A DNA stretch of 64,000 nt, from NCBI GenBank assembly GCA_036571765.1, contig BROE01000025.1:5092222-5156221 (forward strand), written 5' to 3'. A program made the position numbers and the translations under genes. Positions 23,600 through 37,265 of the stretch are shown in pieces (position 1 is the stretch's first letter; each line of letters opens with the position of its first letter). The notes beneath the pieces were generated by a model, which saw only the letters and a list, made by a program, of their open reading frames with translations, ran no database searches and was not told where the DNA came from. The stretch comes from Plecoglossus altivelis. Its lineage: Eukaryota > Chordata > Actinopteri > Osmeriformes > Plecoglossidae.

Positions 23600-25950
23600 C
23601 GGTATCTGGACTCCTGTCATTGTCGACTCAAGAGCAGTCATTTGAATCCGTCAAAGAGTGCAGTGGTGTACTATGTGCACCAGGGTCACGATTCCCATGG
23701 ACTCCAATTAGCCTGTTTTCGATGGTTTGGGGAATATTGATAGGTGAAAATGTATTGGGGGAAGCCGCGATGTCTCTATTGTATACATTGTTGTTATTGC
23801 TGTACCACAACAACTGTTGGTTACATGCTATTGTGCATAACATAAAATGTTTGTGTTAAATTAAGGAAGTTATGGGGTCAGATGGAGTGACATTGGTAAG
23901 AGGTAATACGGATGATTAAGTAAAATACAGTACAAATCTGAGGGAACAATTAAAGCAATATATCACAGTGTATGGGTTCTAGCTGTTACATTTTAAATAG
24001 CTTTCTTACTTGATAGAGATCAGATCGAATTTACTTAATCTAGATGCAGAAAAAACATAGAACATAGGCTTGTTTAACTATGTATTTTACTCATATCTTC
24101 ATAATGTTAAAATAATAATAATAATATCTAATATCAGAGTTTACTATTGCAGCCTATGTGGTTTGCAATTTTGGGGTAGTTCAAGGGTCTGTTTGGGAAA
24201 AAGCTAATTAGATACTTTAATTACATTTCCCTTCAGATAGACTTGCGTTTAAAAAAACATGTTCTCACTCGCAAAAATACGCGGGGAAATTAATATCAGC
24301 AAGCTATATTTATGTTGCGCCCTAGAACGATACTTTCAGAAAGCCATCTAGGCCTACTGCATTGTCGAACGCAAGCATTCATCGAGTCTGGTGAGGGGCA
24401 GCTGTCCCCTTGGTGCTCCCATGTTAGAAAAACAGCTAATGTGCTACTACACAGTTCAGTGGTCACCAGTGACGTTCGGTCATAGTACATTTGACGTTTT
24501 TTGTTTTCTTTAAATTAGATCAGCCAATTAAATAACTAAACTCACAGCAATTTAATTGAATCCATGAGTGCAGGATCAGACACTTAAACAGACTTCCGTT
24601 GCTTACAGCAATTGAGTATGACCTGTTTCTGTGAATGCCTTTGTCTAAACTATTCCAAAGAGTTGGGCTGCAAATAAATGTCAGAGCTTCAAAATGTGTC
24701 AAAAAATAAAAAGAGATTTACCTAAATTTGCATGTACGTCATCTTGTGGACACAAAATCAAACTGCAACACTTCTCTATTTATATGCTTAACCACACAGC
24801 CCTTCATCTCGTCCTGAAACTTGTACTTGGATGGATTTACTTTCCCACGATCAGCTCAAGAACCGGGCACTCTGCAAATGCCATAATCTCCATGTATCCT
24901 CTTCATAACCAAACGGTGCGCAGTGCCTCGTTTGACGTTGATTGTATAAGCATTTCCACATTTAAAAATTTAAAAAAATTAAGTACATTATTTGCCTGCT
25001 ATTTGACTTGCTATGTTCGGGCAAGTCATTCACTCTGATTGGTCATCGGGTCTACAGAGAGTTTTCTACAAATATATGGACTCAAGAACCACGAACTCTG
25101 CAAAAGTAATATGTTGCTGGTGTAGTTCATAACCCAACGGAGTGTAAAAGCCCAAATGACAGCAAATTAACTAATGCGTCATAGCAATCACAGTAGTCTT
25201 TACTAAGCATTGTAGAGCCGAAGGAAAATAGGAAACTCTGTTTTGTTATTTTGAAGCGAATTTGCTTTTACCGATGATCAGCTACTTTCAAAGAAAATAG
25301 CTTGCAAAGAGAACAGGTCTAATTGTGGCCTACAATAGGCCTATACGTATGACAACTGGCTCAACCATTGTGCAAAGTCTTCTGTTTACCTACATTTGAA
25401 GACGTTTGCGAAGGGATTTTTTTAACAGAGAACCAATATAGTACATGTTGATAAATATAACATAAGCAGTTTATAATGTAGGAAATAGCAGACAAACGAA
25501 GGCTACATAATAATTTGCATAGGCTACCACATATAAATCTGACTAAAACTGAGAATAACGGCCATCAACAGCTGCATCACGGGGATTGCACCATCTATAA
25601 TTCTAGAAATGTGTGTGTGCCACTGAAATCATCGCGGGCACTGTGCCCTATAATTCCAGGATTTTGTGTGTGTCATCAATTATATTGCGGGTACTAACTG
25701 TAGTTCAAGGAATCTGTATTTGAGTGTTTAACTGAGAATGCATGTAGAGTGAGAATGGGTCACTGTCGTGAAAATCAAGGAGAGGCAAATCCGTGGCAAG
25801 TAGGCCTTGTGACTGAAGACCAAAAACTCATTCAAATGTTTATTAATCTAATACAATAGTTCAGCGAAGGTATTGCTAATTCATGGAGTCTCTGGAGGTT
25901 AAGAAAAGCTCCACAAGCCACAAACCAACCTTGCAGCATTTGGTATAAGT
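23600..25950. other. no gene seen between two divergently oriented receptors
   Basis: This stretch separates the minus-strand receptor at 22115 from the plus-strand one at 25986 and presumably holds both promoters. It is AT-rich. I see no coding exon or recognisable transposon. Confidence 0.4.
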
Positions 25951-25985
25951 ACGAGTTGGTAGTCACGGAAATTTGGAGCGCCACC

Positions 25986-27597
25986 ATGCTCTCCAACTCA
26001 ACCGTGCCTCTGTCGGTTACTTTCACCAGCCCAGAAGATTTCTTTATTTTTATTTTCCATATTTTGTTCGCCACGAGTGCGGTGCTCTTAGCGGGTTCCG
26101 TAGTAATAGGTATATTCAGTACCAAATCTTTGCGACAACAGAACCGCTTCATCTTCATGCTGAACACAAGCATCAGTGACACATTAACTGGCTTTTCAGT
26201 TTACTATCTGGGTCTGTTTGATGTCCAAGAAGGTTACCCTTCTAGAAACGGAACATATTATATTTTGCCCTCATTTCTAGGAGTTAATGTCTTAACTTTT
26301 CTTTTTGCGCAGTTTGACCGCTATTTTGCTGTGTGCCATCCCTTCTTTTACAATCGCTTCATTTCTAGATCTTTTGTAATTGGAGTATGTGCTTTTTGCT
26401 GGATTTATACATATTCTATTCTAACAGTACAAAACATGGTGCCAGTCTACGTAGCTGCACAAATTAACGCATTCGGTGTAATGACTCTACAGATTATAGT
26501 CATAACAAAATTGCTGATGACTATAAAGTTATACTTCATTGCTAGAAACCAGTTAGGACGCGAGGTGCCCAGTGTGGAGAGGGATAACAAGAAGGAGTCA
26601 CTGCGCATCATAGTTTTTGTGGTCATCTGCTTCTTAACATTGTGGTCTCCTTCTTTCGTTAATATAATTGTCAGACAGTTGACTAAAGGGGGCCTCCGTT
26701 TTAGGAACGAAGCCACAAATTTGTTCGCCATAATGGCACGTTTTAACGCACTGGTTACACCAGCACTCTATATTTGGGGCAGCCCGGCGCTGCGCGCAGC
26801 CGTGTGGAGAAGCATGTGGCGAAGTTTGTGTCCGTGCAGGCGGAGAGGAAGGTAAGCTATGATGAGAAATTATTGGGATCATTTTCAATACAACCCAGAC
26901 CGTTTAATATACATTCTGTGGTCTGAGTTGAACAAACTCCTTCAACAAACGCGGAGATAATTATTGTTTAGTTTTTTTCTGTGTCTCTCAATAAATGTCC
27001 ACTCCAGGAGCGTTGTTTGATAAAGCTGTCCTGGGGTACGGGCTCCTATTGATATCATTTTTTCTTCCAAGCATGCAGTACTCCACTATAGAAACTCCCG
27101 TTGCTTAACCCACTATACAACGATGAATGCACGCAAGTTTTATGTCAGCTTTAGCAAGGAAATAAATGTGAATGCAAGCGAGCACATTATTTTCGCATTT
27201 ATCTGAGTGCATTGCTGCAGTTTTAAGCTTCATGTAATATTGTTTTTTTATGATGTAGTAAAAAAGATGATCAGTAGGTCTATCAAATAGAAACACTCTT
27301 TAGTCTTTTAATATTTTCTTTATCTAAATTTTGACTTGTGTACGGAGGCCTATACATGGACTTCTGTGTGCGTGCTGCAGTGGCTATTTTTGCCGGGATA
27401 ATCAATCTAAATGAATGACTGACTAATGAAGTAAATAGTTAAATCTCAAAGTTTTGATTTTACCGGGGCATAGCAGATTTATAGGCATGGGCCCCAGTAA
27501 AAAGGGTCTGACGACTCCCCTGGTCCACTCTACTTCTTAATACTTAATTCTTATTTTTAGGATCGGATTTGATCAAGACATTGGAAGAAAACACTGA
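25986..27597 (+). CDS. class-A orphan GPCR, paralog A (two exons)
   Basis: The product is a seven-helix plasma-membrane receptor with no ligand predictable from sequence. Exon 1 (25986-26851) starts at the ATG in a strong Kozak context (GCCACCATG); the frame is open to a TTG 30 bases upstream, which is not a likely start. It has N-glycosylation sites (NST, NGT), TM1 about 20-44, Asp65 in TM2, FDRY at 110-113, a very short second extracellular loop, LWSP in TM6 (219-222) in place of CWxP, and TPALY (258-262) in place of NPxxY. The conserved TM3 Cys is absent, as in melanocortin, lysophospholipid and cannabinoid receptors. The 289-codon ORF ends at a TAA inside the donor AG|GTAAGC. The acceptor at 27560 opens exon 2 (27561-27597), adding IGFDQDIGRKH, for 300 residues. 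TM2 faintly recalls GPR148, but I do not assign a symbol. Confidence 0.85.
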
Positions 27598-27599
27598 GA

Positions 27600-30510
27600 A
27601 GACGTGATGCCAATGAAGGATATTGAGGCAGCCGGTTCGAACTTGATATAGAGGGGAGGGACTGGGAGAGGACGAGGTTTGTCTCCCATCCCCTGTTTTT
27701 CATTCTTGCGATTCTTAACGATATCAAGGGCCAGAAATTCCTTCATTATTTTCCATATATACAATAGACTTAAACTGAATTGTGTGATGGATGTTGCCTG
27801 GTGAAAACGCAATGCTTCTGAAATAGCCCGTGTCATGATAACCATGCGAGGAGTGATTACGCTAATTTGAATGATTAAGATTTGACTCTTCAAAATCAGT
27901 ATTAGGCTGCATTTAAATACAGACTTCCTAAAAATGTACAGTTCATTATGTGACATTATCTAGTCTTGGCTTTCTAAAAGCTTACATTTGGGAGGACGGG
28001 TATTGATATTTCATTCTAAATCACAGAGTATATTTTGTTTGCTTATAAAAAAAATTATTTGCAAGTAATCAACGACCACAGTCATTTTCGATATTCAGTG
28101 GGAATATTCGTGGAATGTTTAGGGCGATTGCTGCTCACGAAGACGTAAAAATATTGATATATTTTAGACAAATAAAGAACTATAGAAGTTTTGGTGATCT
28201 CAAAAATGGTACGACCACAAGATGCGTTTCGCGACAACGATGGATCTTAGTTGTTAATAGAGTTCTCTTCGAGCTAAATAACGAACCATCGTTATTTCTT
28301 GCGTTTACCGAACATGCTCGTGAGGAGAACACTCGTAGGGCGTAATGTCTCCTGAAAACTAGGGTATTTAACACGTTAGACGGATGAAGAAATGTGATTC
28401 GTCAGACGCAACTTCAAGACTTTTGTTCAAAAATCTTTCAACTTTAGTGTAAACTGCATATAATATATATTATTATTATTATTACTTTGAAAATTCATAT
28501 GATGGTTAATATAGTTCAGAAGATTTGTACATACATACGTACATAGCAGGTGTCATGAATTTACAAATTATGAAATGCTGTAGGTTTACATCCCAAACCA
28601 TTTTATTAAAAGGTATGTGTGGTGTGGTTCATTGAAAAATATCAGTTTCAGATTAACTTGTATTAAAAAATAAAATAAAATGTAAGAGTTAGATAATTTT
28701 TTCATATCGCATCCATGTAGACGTGTTTTTGGGGTCTCTTGGCTTAAGATGCTCTTGGATTCTACACAAGATGGATTCTACGATCAATTTAGGGTGTGCT
28801 ATAGGGAAACGCAGCTCAGGCGTACTCGAAAGGTTATGACGTACACAGCTAATTCTGAAAGACTTTGGTTTCAATCCGTTGGCCAGTTGACCATCCGCTG
28901 GCGTTGGCCAGTAGCCGAAGATACATCCCCCCATGCAATGCAGACTGCAATACCATCTCCCAACCTCAGGCTCGGGTCTGCCAGCAGCTTCTTCATCCAC
29001 TGAGCTTTAGCGTACCATACCTATTCCAATAAACAACGTCAATGTTCAAATGTTGTTGTGTTATTGTACTCATGAAAGCGTTATGTCAACGCACTTCTAG
29101 TTACTGTTGCACACTACAAGAGCTATATTTCAATTTTATACTATTTTTAGGACCAATATTTGTTTGTTAATTCTTTCTTCGTTTATTGCTGCGCCAACCC
29201 ATGAAACTGTTTTGTGTAACTGCTGTTCATGAGAACCCATGGATATATCGGAAATTAGCTGAATATGTAAGCTATAATAAATATAAGAAGTTCTTTGTAT
29301 TGACGGCAAATAATTCTGTGCGGCGTATTTTATCAATTATTTTGGTTACCGTTTTCATTTTAAAGTCTTCAAGCGTCAGAACAATCTTAACTCAGTAAAT
29401 GGACAGCATCTTGTTAAGTGGTACTCAAGAGACACGTACGACTGTTCTCCTGCAAGCAAGTTCGGGAAACGCACGTAAGAAATAATGATGAGTCTTAACA
29501 GGTAAGGTAGGCATACATCGTTATCGGAAACCGCAGCCGTGGACTGTGTTTGCCGAAAACGATGGGTGTTAGCTTTCCGATGAAAGTACCTACTTGGTTG
29601 AAACTAACTGGATTGTCTACATTTATATTCTAATTAAATAACAAACAAGAACAACTTAATGTAGACAAAACCGCCCTTCTAAGTGCATTCACTCTCATTT
29701 CCATAGCTATTGTGGTATCTAACATAGCCCAACAAATGTGTCCTGCACATATATATGTATATACAATTTCAAGTCAATTGGAGTCATGGTTCATATGATA
29801 TTTGTACGTTATTCAAAATGTTCACTGTGAATGGGTCACCATCGTATGGTTTCCCATAAGAAATAAGGCATATATAGTTTCATACACTTCAGACTTATGG
29901 GGTGGAATAGAAATGCCACTACCTAGAAAATTGACATTTGGATGTGGCCTGTAGCGCTACCTATGGGTAATGGCGGGCCACTTGCGGTATTGTAGTTACT
30001 CACGGCCTGTATTATCAATGTTTCAGGATTCGGAGAACTTTGGAATTTTAAAGGATTTAGAAAGAAGGCAGAGTAATTTGCCAAGCATGTACATGTCAAA
30101 TAATTCATAATAAATCTACTGACGTTCAATTATTGATCAGATTTGTGTTGAAAATATTGTTCAGAGTCTTCATATAAACTTGTGATGAATCAGAGTATTT
30201 TTGACACATCGTCCCTAGATCACTGTGACACCTATGGACACATGAAATATGTGCAACACGTGTAAAGTTTTAGAAAATGTGAATAATTTTGCAATTCTGT
30301 AATATAGTATAATGTATCCTACACAAGTCGGTCTCAGAATCGAGTCAATTGGAGTTATGGTTCATGAAGAGAAGAATTTTGCCATTTTAGACAAATCTTT
30401 ATTGCACAAAAAATCTGTGCATCCAACATCCCTTATATATATAACACCTATAGGTTCTTGAGGCTATAGGTTTTTACATTGATTTATTTGCTCCTACAAT
30501 CGTTTGTCAC
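27600..30510. other. no gene seen; old repeats
   Basis: There is no coding exon. A segment at about 28285-28350 has a recognisable inverted partner at about 29436-29500. A word AGTCAATTGGAGTCATGGTTCAT near 29772 recurs with one change near 30343. Both point to decayed dispersed elements that I cannot name. Confidence 0.4.
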
Positions 30511-30514
30511 TGCC

Positions 30515-31807
30515 AGAGCTGCAACTAAATACTGACTCTGCCTGATCTCAGTGCAGCATTTTACACAATTGATCATTGTACCTTACTCACCCACATAGAG
30601 TCTGTCTTTGGTGTATCTGACTCTGCTTTGAGCTGGTTTAAGCCTTACCTCTCAGATCGCAAACAATTTGTTGTGTAGGGTGACTGTAGATCTGAGGTTG
30701 GTGTGGTGAAATATGGTGTACCTCAGGGCTCAATTTTAGGCCCTCTACTATTTAGTGTTTATATTTTCTATTACTATTATGTTTTCTATTCTATCCATTA
30801 CTAACTATTGAAGTCTCTTGGTATTGACTTTCATTTTTATGCTGATGACACTCAGATTTACATTCACCCAAAACCTGATGTAAATGTGGCTGCTTCATTT
30901 CTTTCTAATTGTATCACAGAAAAAAATAGATGTCTGTTAATGTCTAAATAGTGAAAAGACTGAAGTGATGCTCATTGGTCGCCTCACTGGCTACGCAGAG
31001 TGGATCCTGAAGCTTTACATGTGGATGGCTCTGTTATTCAGTTCCAAAACACATTTAAAAAGTTGGGAGTATTATTTGATTCCAATTTAACTTTTGATAT
31101 TCACGTACAAAATGCTGTAAAAAAAAAAATTTCATCAAAAAAATATATCTAGATTACGGTCCATGTTAAGTTTTCCTGTCGCTGAAAAATGTGTTAATAT
31201 CCTGGTTTTCTCTAGAATTGATTATTGTAATGCCTTGTTATCAGGAGCATCAAAATCTACTTTGAACAAACTACAGTGGGTTCAAAACTGTGCGGCGCGT
31301 ATTTTGACTAGGACAAGACAGAGATCATATAACACCAGTTTTACAGACCTTGCATTGGCTCCCTGTCAAATTTTGTATAGATTTTAAAATTCTTATGTTA
31401 ACTTACAAGGCATTAAGTGGACTTGCTCCTCAATACCTTACAGAGCTTTTAATACCTTATATTCCGACACGTGATCTTCATTTGGCTGATGCTGGTCTTT
31501 TAGTTGTTCCGGTAACAAAGTTAAGAACAATGGGCGATAGGGCATTCTCTTCAGTTGCCCCAACGTTATGGAATTCTCTGCCTTCTGAGATTAGAAATGC
31601 AGCATCCATAAAAATGTTTAAATCATCCCTTAAAACTCATTATTTTAGGGAAGCATTTGGGTGAAAAAGTGATTCTGGTAGTTGTCATGTGATGTATTTT
31701 ATGCTTATTTTATTGAAACTTAACTCTGTTTATGTGAAGCGCTTTGAGAAATGACATTTAAAAGCGCTATACAAAATAAAGTTATTATTATCACTATTAT
31801 TATATAA
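30515..31807 (+). mobile_element. L2-like LINE, 5'-truncated and decayed
   Basis: Broken frames read reverse transcriptase motifs in order: DLSAAF near 30543, the GVPQGSILGPLLFSVY block near 30717-30762, the FHFYADDTQIY catalytic block near 30829-30860, then a C-terminal part with RIDYCNALLSG (about 31217) and the TLWNSLPSEIRNA block near 31570-31610. The 3' end GCGCTTTGAGAAATGACATT, then AAAGCGCTATACAAAATAAAG and a TTA-rich tail, is typical of L2-type LINEs. Stops and frameshifts make it inactive. Confidence 0.85.
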
Positions 31808-31809
31808 TA

Positions 31810-32890
31810 AAGGTTTGACGTTATGGAATACACAAGTGTAATTATGGTCACATCTTGTCCTGGGACAGTGAAATCAAGAAGTCATGTAATTCACGCATTT
31901 AGACGTCTGCTACTTTGTGTCATCTTGAACTGTTTATTTTTTCCTGTATGTCTGTATTCCTGATATCTTTGTAAGATTATTGTCTGCCCATTCTACATGA
32001 AATGTGTGGCTCTGTCATACATGTTGTTCATGTATGCGATTGGACACACCATGCAAACACTGCCCCTTTTATTTGAATGTGCGCATCTTTAGATTGAAAA
32101 TACCTGTGTTAATTGAATTATGTGTTAACCACTGTCATGATACAGGTTATGCAGTACCTTGGTTGTTAGGGTTAGTGAATCCGGGTAACTGAAAGAAGTC
32201 CAGGGCACGTTGATCTTGATTCGTAGTGCATGCCTCTGGTTAGGCTCATACCTTCCTACAAGTGTACGTTTTTAGTTTCACTATGCAAAAGAAAAGGAAA
32301 ACATGATCAAGCTGTGTTCGGTTGACACAACTTGACAGGTGGATGTTTAAAAGGTAAAAAGTTACGTTTTTATTGTTAGCGATCAGAATGTGTATTATGA
32401 TGGTGATTTTGTCCTTTGATTTGATTGTGTTTCAGAGTGTCACAGACAACTTTGTTATCTGAAAGCTACATTTTTCATGTATTCAGTGACTGGTGTGATG
32501 ATAGAGTTTTGTTAAATCGATTGGGATTTTGATTTGTGTGAATTCAGAGGAAAAACATTACTAAAACATGATTAAAACAACTACTGTGTGCAGTAAAACT
32601 TGTAATATAGGTGAGCTATGATTAGCACTAATTCGATGAGGTGTTTGATGAAGAAAACATTTTGTACAATGCCATACATGTTCTGTAAAGGATGACTACC
32701 GATGATTAATAGTGGTATCTTGCTTCCAAATCTTTTTTTGAGACAACCCATTCATTTAGAGCAGATAAACATTTGAAAACATTCAAGATAATGAGCCCTA
32801 AAATTAGGATTGAGAGAGGTTAATGTAGAGGAAGTATAAGAGAAGCTGACAAAGTTGAATGAATATTTCCTTTGTTTGATGTGCAAGGCA
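31810..32890. other. no gene seen
   Basis: This is an AT-rich stretch without coding exons or repeats that I can recognise. Confidence 0.4.
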
Positions 32891-32894
32891 ACTA

Positions 32895-33870
32895 AACAGC
32901 AGCCTGGCCCTTACCAGACTCTCGTACATTTCATTCACACAGAGGTTCTGGGAGCTATCCATTGAGAAATGTAGGTTCCGTTAAGGGGGGTACTCCCTTT
33001 AAAACTATTGGATCTACCCAGAGCCACCCTGGATCTGCCATAACCAATAGCTAACGTAGGCAATGCGCTTGCATATAGCCGGGTCTCCCTCTCATGCAGA
33101 ACAGTGACTGCCACGCTACTGCTTGAGACAGAACATTTTCAGATGTGGAAGAACAAAGAGATGATGGAGACAGGGGACCATTCCACTGACAAGAGAAACA
33201 GAGACCCCACACCTTCTATACAATCCATGAGTCCTACAAAAATTATCTAACTTTGACAGAAATGTATAACTGCTAATTTATAAACAATTATGGAAATGGA
33301 TGTATTCCGAAATACTGGAGGGCAGTAGCAATTTAATCAGTTACTTGCCTAGATTTGTGATGGTCCAGTTTTGAAGCTCTATCATGGAATGCCTTCTTGG
33401 AATGTTGTGTAAATGTTATTTAAACTGTTTATCGTATTATGTATCGACATTAATTATAATAATAAAAAACAATAATTATCCTTGCATGCAGTGTTAAAGA
33501 ATTTGTAGTTAACATTCGTACTCCATTTGCAGAACTTCAATTTTATACCTTTTCACAGAATGTCTTATTGCTTCTTTTATAACTTAGAGTCTTTCAGGTG
33601 TATGGTTGTTCTCTTTTATTTAGGACATCTACAGTTTAGAAGCTGTAGAAAAGAACAAATTACAACACATTTACAACAACATGTACAGCTAACACACTAA
33701 CCATGTTACTGCACGAGTACTCAAAGGGGTTCAAAGTGTTCTGTTCATTACGAGAATCACAAAATCACTGTTATCATTATCATCGTCAAAATGGTTGTTG
33801 CAATAGAGTCCTGGATAAGTTAAATATCCCCTTGAATCATATTGCAGATCCACATCTATATTCCCGAAAA
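32895..33870 (+). repeat. inverted duplicate segment, copy 1 (uninterrupted)
   Basis: In opposite orientation, this segment matches 39945-40060 plus 41685-42510. Shared landmarks include CCTTACCAGACTCTC, ACACCTTCTATACAATC, GTTACTTGCCTAG, GGACATCTACAGTTTA and GGGTTCAAAGTGTTCTGTTC. This copy lacks the LINE found in the other, so it preserves the empty site. It could be a segmental duplication or two insertions of one unclassified element (for example a solo LTR). I see no convincing terminal repeats. Confidence 0.75.
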
Positions 33871-33874
33871 CACC

Positions 33875-34780
33875 ACTAATGATGATTAGACTTTCCTTTT
33901 CATGGTCCAGTCTAAACACATGAATGGTTAGCAATCATGTACAACTGTTCAAATGATGGGATGATTACAACTACCTGCTTATCATCACTAAAACATTTGC
34001 TTTAGCCAACTCCCTCACTACCAACGAGGCGAGCTGGAAAATCAAACATTTCCTGAACCTCGTGGGGAGAAAGGCCACAACATCATGGCCACCAACAAAA
34101 GTCTGTGAAGACTGTACATGCTCCGGCTTTAAGTAGTGTTTCCACAATGGAACGAACGGCTTCGCTTGCATCTCTTTCCGCTGCCATTACAGAACTGCAA
34201 CTCAAACTAGTGCGTACATAAATGTTATCGTTATCTGACACTCCCTCTGTTTGCTGATTGGGCCTTCAGATATCTGAGTGGAGAAAACCTAAGGAAGTGT
34301 ATCGGTTCCAGAACTACTCCAAAAGCTACATCGAGATTAATTTAAAAAGATTATTGGAATAAAATGCGAGGCTAACTAAACACCTCTCTATGAGAAATTG
34401 AAAAGTAAAGCCAATGACAAAAGTTAATGATGTATAGTAGCTTTCTTGTGCTTTCCAACCGTTTTCTAATTTTGCTGTTATCAGGAGTTTTCCTTCTTTA
34501 AAAGCATTAAACTCAGGTCAGCTGTTTTTATGCATTGGCTCTATAAGAAGCCTTTAAATATGTGATTATGCAGAATATCACCTGATAACCGACAATGTGG
34601 AGGCTTGAATCGTTCTACACGCAGCAAAGGACAGTTGCTTCCACTGAGTACCATTGTTATACCTGCTTATACCATGGTCACTTGCCAACTATTTTTTAAA
34701 CTAACATTGATGTTTAATGTGTTTTGCAAAAGCCATCTAATGGCACCAAATACAGCCAAACAAAAACCTGACACAATTGA
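33875..34780. other. no gene seen
   Basis: I see no coding exon and no repeat family that I can name. Confidence 0.4.
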
Positions 34781-34789
34781 TCATTTAGC

Positions 34790-35105
34790 CATCCATTTTG
34801 CCACTAATGCACCCTTTCAAACTCATCATTGTGACCTATGTAAACTGGGCTGACCCCCCCTTCATACGCGGTGACTCCATCGTTGGCTTCTCTTCATATA
34901 CAAAACAATCCTGGGCAAGACACCTCTCTATCTGTCGTCTCTTCATGCCGTTTACAACACCTATAACACAAGATCAAGTAATTTGATTAAATGTCTTGTG
35001 TTTGACTATGTACCGTATGTTCCTATTTGTTCATACAGCCTCTTGGCCTGGTCATGTTTGTAAATGAGACATGGTTCTCAAACAGTTTAAATAAATAAAT
35101 GAATT
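34790..35105 (+). mobile_element. LINE 3' end fragment
   Basis: The sequence around TGGGCTGACCCCCCTTCATA resembles the 3' region of a fish non-LTR element. It ends with CTTGGCCTGGTCATG, AATGAGACATGGTTCTCAA and TTAAATAAATAAA, a tail form common in LINEs. No intact coding frame is left, and the family is not assigned. Confidence 0.45.
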
Positions 35106-35109
35106 TATT

Positions 35110-36175
35110 TTTTCAACGACCGATCATTCTATACCGCTCATGAAACCAACACCTGCATTTCCCTGCTAGCTGAGCTATTGGCCCAAAAGCTAACGTTATG
35201 CTAGCAATATTCAAAGGCTAGCATAGCATTTATTACGATTGACCAACGGTAAATATAATTTTACAGTATGTTAGAAAAGGTGACGACAGGTAGAAGGTAC
35301 AGGTATAGAGGGGTGAAGTCTGTCTGGTATGTTGATAATATACTCTCCGAAAGGGTCATACGTTGCCCTACAGTGAAGTGCCGCATCATTTTGGATTCAG
35401 AAGACTCTTGGATACATAAATTCTGAGACATTGACTTTCTCCATTGAATCAATCCTTGTTGATTTCCTTCATTGACTTTAAATTCAAACTTAAATAATGT
35501 TACGGATATAATGCTGGTTCAGCCCTCAGCCTGCCTCGCCAGTTAAAAGTTGTACCTTTTAAATCACTTTTGACTTGATGATGATGTTTTCATACAATAT
35601 ACACAGACAAGCTTAAACAGACACAGACAGAGGGTCCTCATGTAGTATTATGGAAAAAACTGAATAGACCTATCTGTTCTGTTCATGACAATTAAGTTAA
35701 TGGGCTGCATTACTGTGGATGCCGCATGTTCAGTACTATAGACAGCGCACGTGACCTGTTTCTTGGATTGCTGTTCAGTCTAGGTGTAAAAAATAGTTAA
35801 CAAGATAAAAGCAAAACAAACTTGTTGAATCCAGAATGTATCTGGATGTATTGACATAGGTAGATTTTGGCCTATCCAATTTTTGAAGGAAACCGGATTC
35901 AAACAAAGCTCCATTCTGGTGTCCTTGGAGTGTTTGCAATGAGCACCATCCGTGTCTGTTTGTGTGTGCAGGGAATATTGCATTTTATTCACAAGATAAA
36001 CACATTTTTGTGTTTATAATGTGCTGCATCACATTATTCAACTGGTACGGCACATGTAAAGATATATTACTGAATTTTCTTCTTGTACAGAGCACATTAT
36101 CATTTATTTCAAGAAGTGGCATCCTGCACACTCCCCCGAAAATCCCCATGTGAATAGTAGCCCATAGCGCACTGG
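35110..36175. other. no gene seen
   Basis: This is an AT-rich stretch with no supported coding exon. Confidence 0.4.
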
Positions 36176-36179
36176 CTCT

Positions 36180-36535
36180 AGTTTGGGTCACTCGCAGGGC
36201 ACTTTAATAATGCTTTTTCAGCCATGGCACCATGTGTCACTATGTGGCCCTTTGTAACATGTTAATTTAATTTCTCTTCTCTGCCAGTTGTATGTTGTTC
36301 TATGGACTGCACCCATGAAAGGGTTTAACGTTGTATTTCCGTCCTTGATTTTGCTGCACTGTATACACTACTGTAGGCCTAACTGAGATTGTTGCACTGT
36401 AGGTAAATAACTGAGATTAATTGTTCTCCTGTGTAGTCTTTGTTCACCATGCCATGGAGATGTAGATACTTTTGTACATCCACTTTTGTAAATTACTTTG
36501 AATTAAAGCGTCTGATAAATGAACAACATGCAAAT
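36180..36535 (+). mobile_element. retroelement 3' tail
   Basis: It ends in TGTAAATTACTTTGAATTAA then AGCGTCTGATAAATGAA, the recurrent 3' signature of fish LINE/SINE families (usually read as a TTTGGATAAAAGCGTCTGCTA-type end). The upstream limit is uncertain. Confidence 0.5.
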
Positions 36536-36839
36536 GTTAATAGGTCTATTGTTGTTGACACATTACAACGCCAAAATGTTTGTAGGGGAACACCTTTGCA
36601 GTGAGTTTTAAAGACTTGTGAATAGGTTTGATGCTGTAATAATGTATTCTGTTTTTATGAGGGACACACTCACAAATAAAATTAAACAAAATACATTAAA
36701 ACCAATAAGAGACATCCCTCCTTGACCATGACTTCCACAAAATAATATACATCTTCAAAATAACTATAAAGCCCAGATGAAATTTACTAATTGAAATTGG
36801 ACTAATTTAGATCTGTGTTTTTCAATTCTGACTCCGACA

Positions 36840-37265
36840 TAAGATTCAAGACTTTTATTAGTCACATACATAATTATACATCGTATATACACTCGTATAT
36901 AGGCAGTGAAATGTGTTTATCTACAACCATTTAAATGAAACTACATTATACTAAAAAGACTGTATACAATATATGCATACACACATATGTATGTATACAT
37001 TACAGTATCTAAAATACATTAAAATAGCACACAGTTGAATGTCAACATAGGAATTGATCAGACGGATGACCCGAAGGAAGAAACTCCTAATTATCCTCTC
37101 TATGTTGGCTATCAGGCAGCGGAACCTTCGGTCTTCCAGAAGCAGGGAAACGAGTTAGTTTCCAGGGTGGTTGGTCTGTCGGAGGATCGTCTCAACCCTC
37201 GACCTACATCGTTTGTGATCTTGCACAGTGAATCGAATTATCGTAGCTTACGAGCACTTTAACTT
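36840..37265 (-). mobile_element. LINE 3' region fragment
   Basis: AAGATTCAAGACTTTTATTA, the GGCAGTGAAATGTG word and the TTGATCAGACGGATGACCCG and AGGAAGAAACTCC words, read on the minus strand, match the usual 3' region of CR1/L2-type fish LINEs (a cassette also seen at 43690-44225). It is a fragment with no intact reverse transcriptase. Confidence 0.6.

Noticed and set aside
25956..25985. N-terminal extension of the receptor at 25986 (and the similar one at 53946-53972)
   Set aside because: These extensions start at non-ATG codons. The MLSN start is in a strong Kozak context and is shared by all three paralogs.
26447..26731. Antisense ORFs within the receptor genes (also at 37845-38114 and 54434-54703)
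   Set aside because: They are mirror frames of conserved coding sequence with no independent support.
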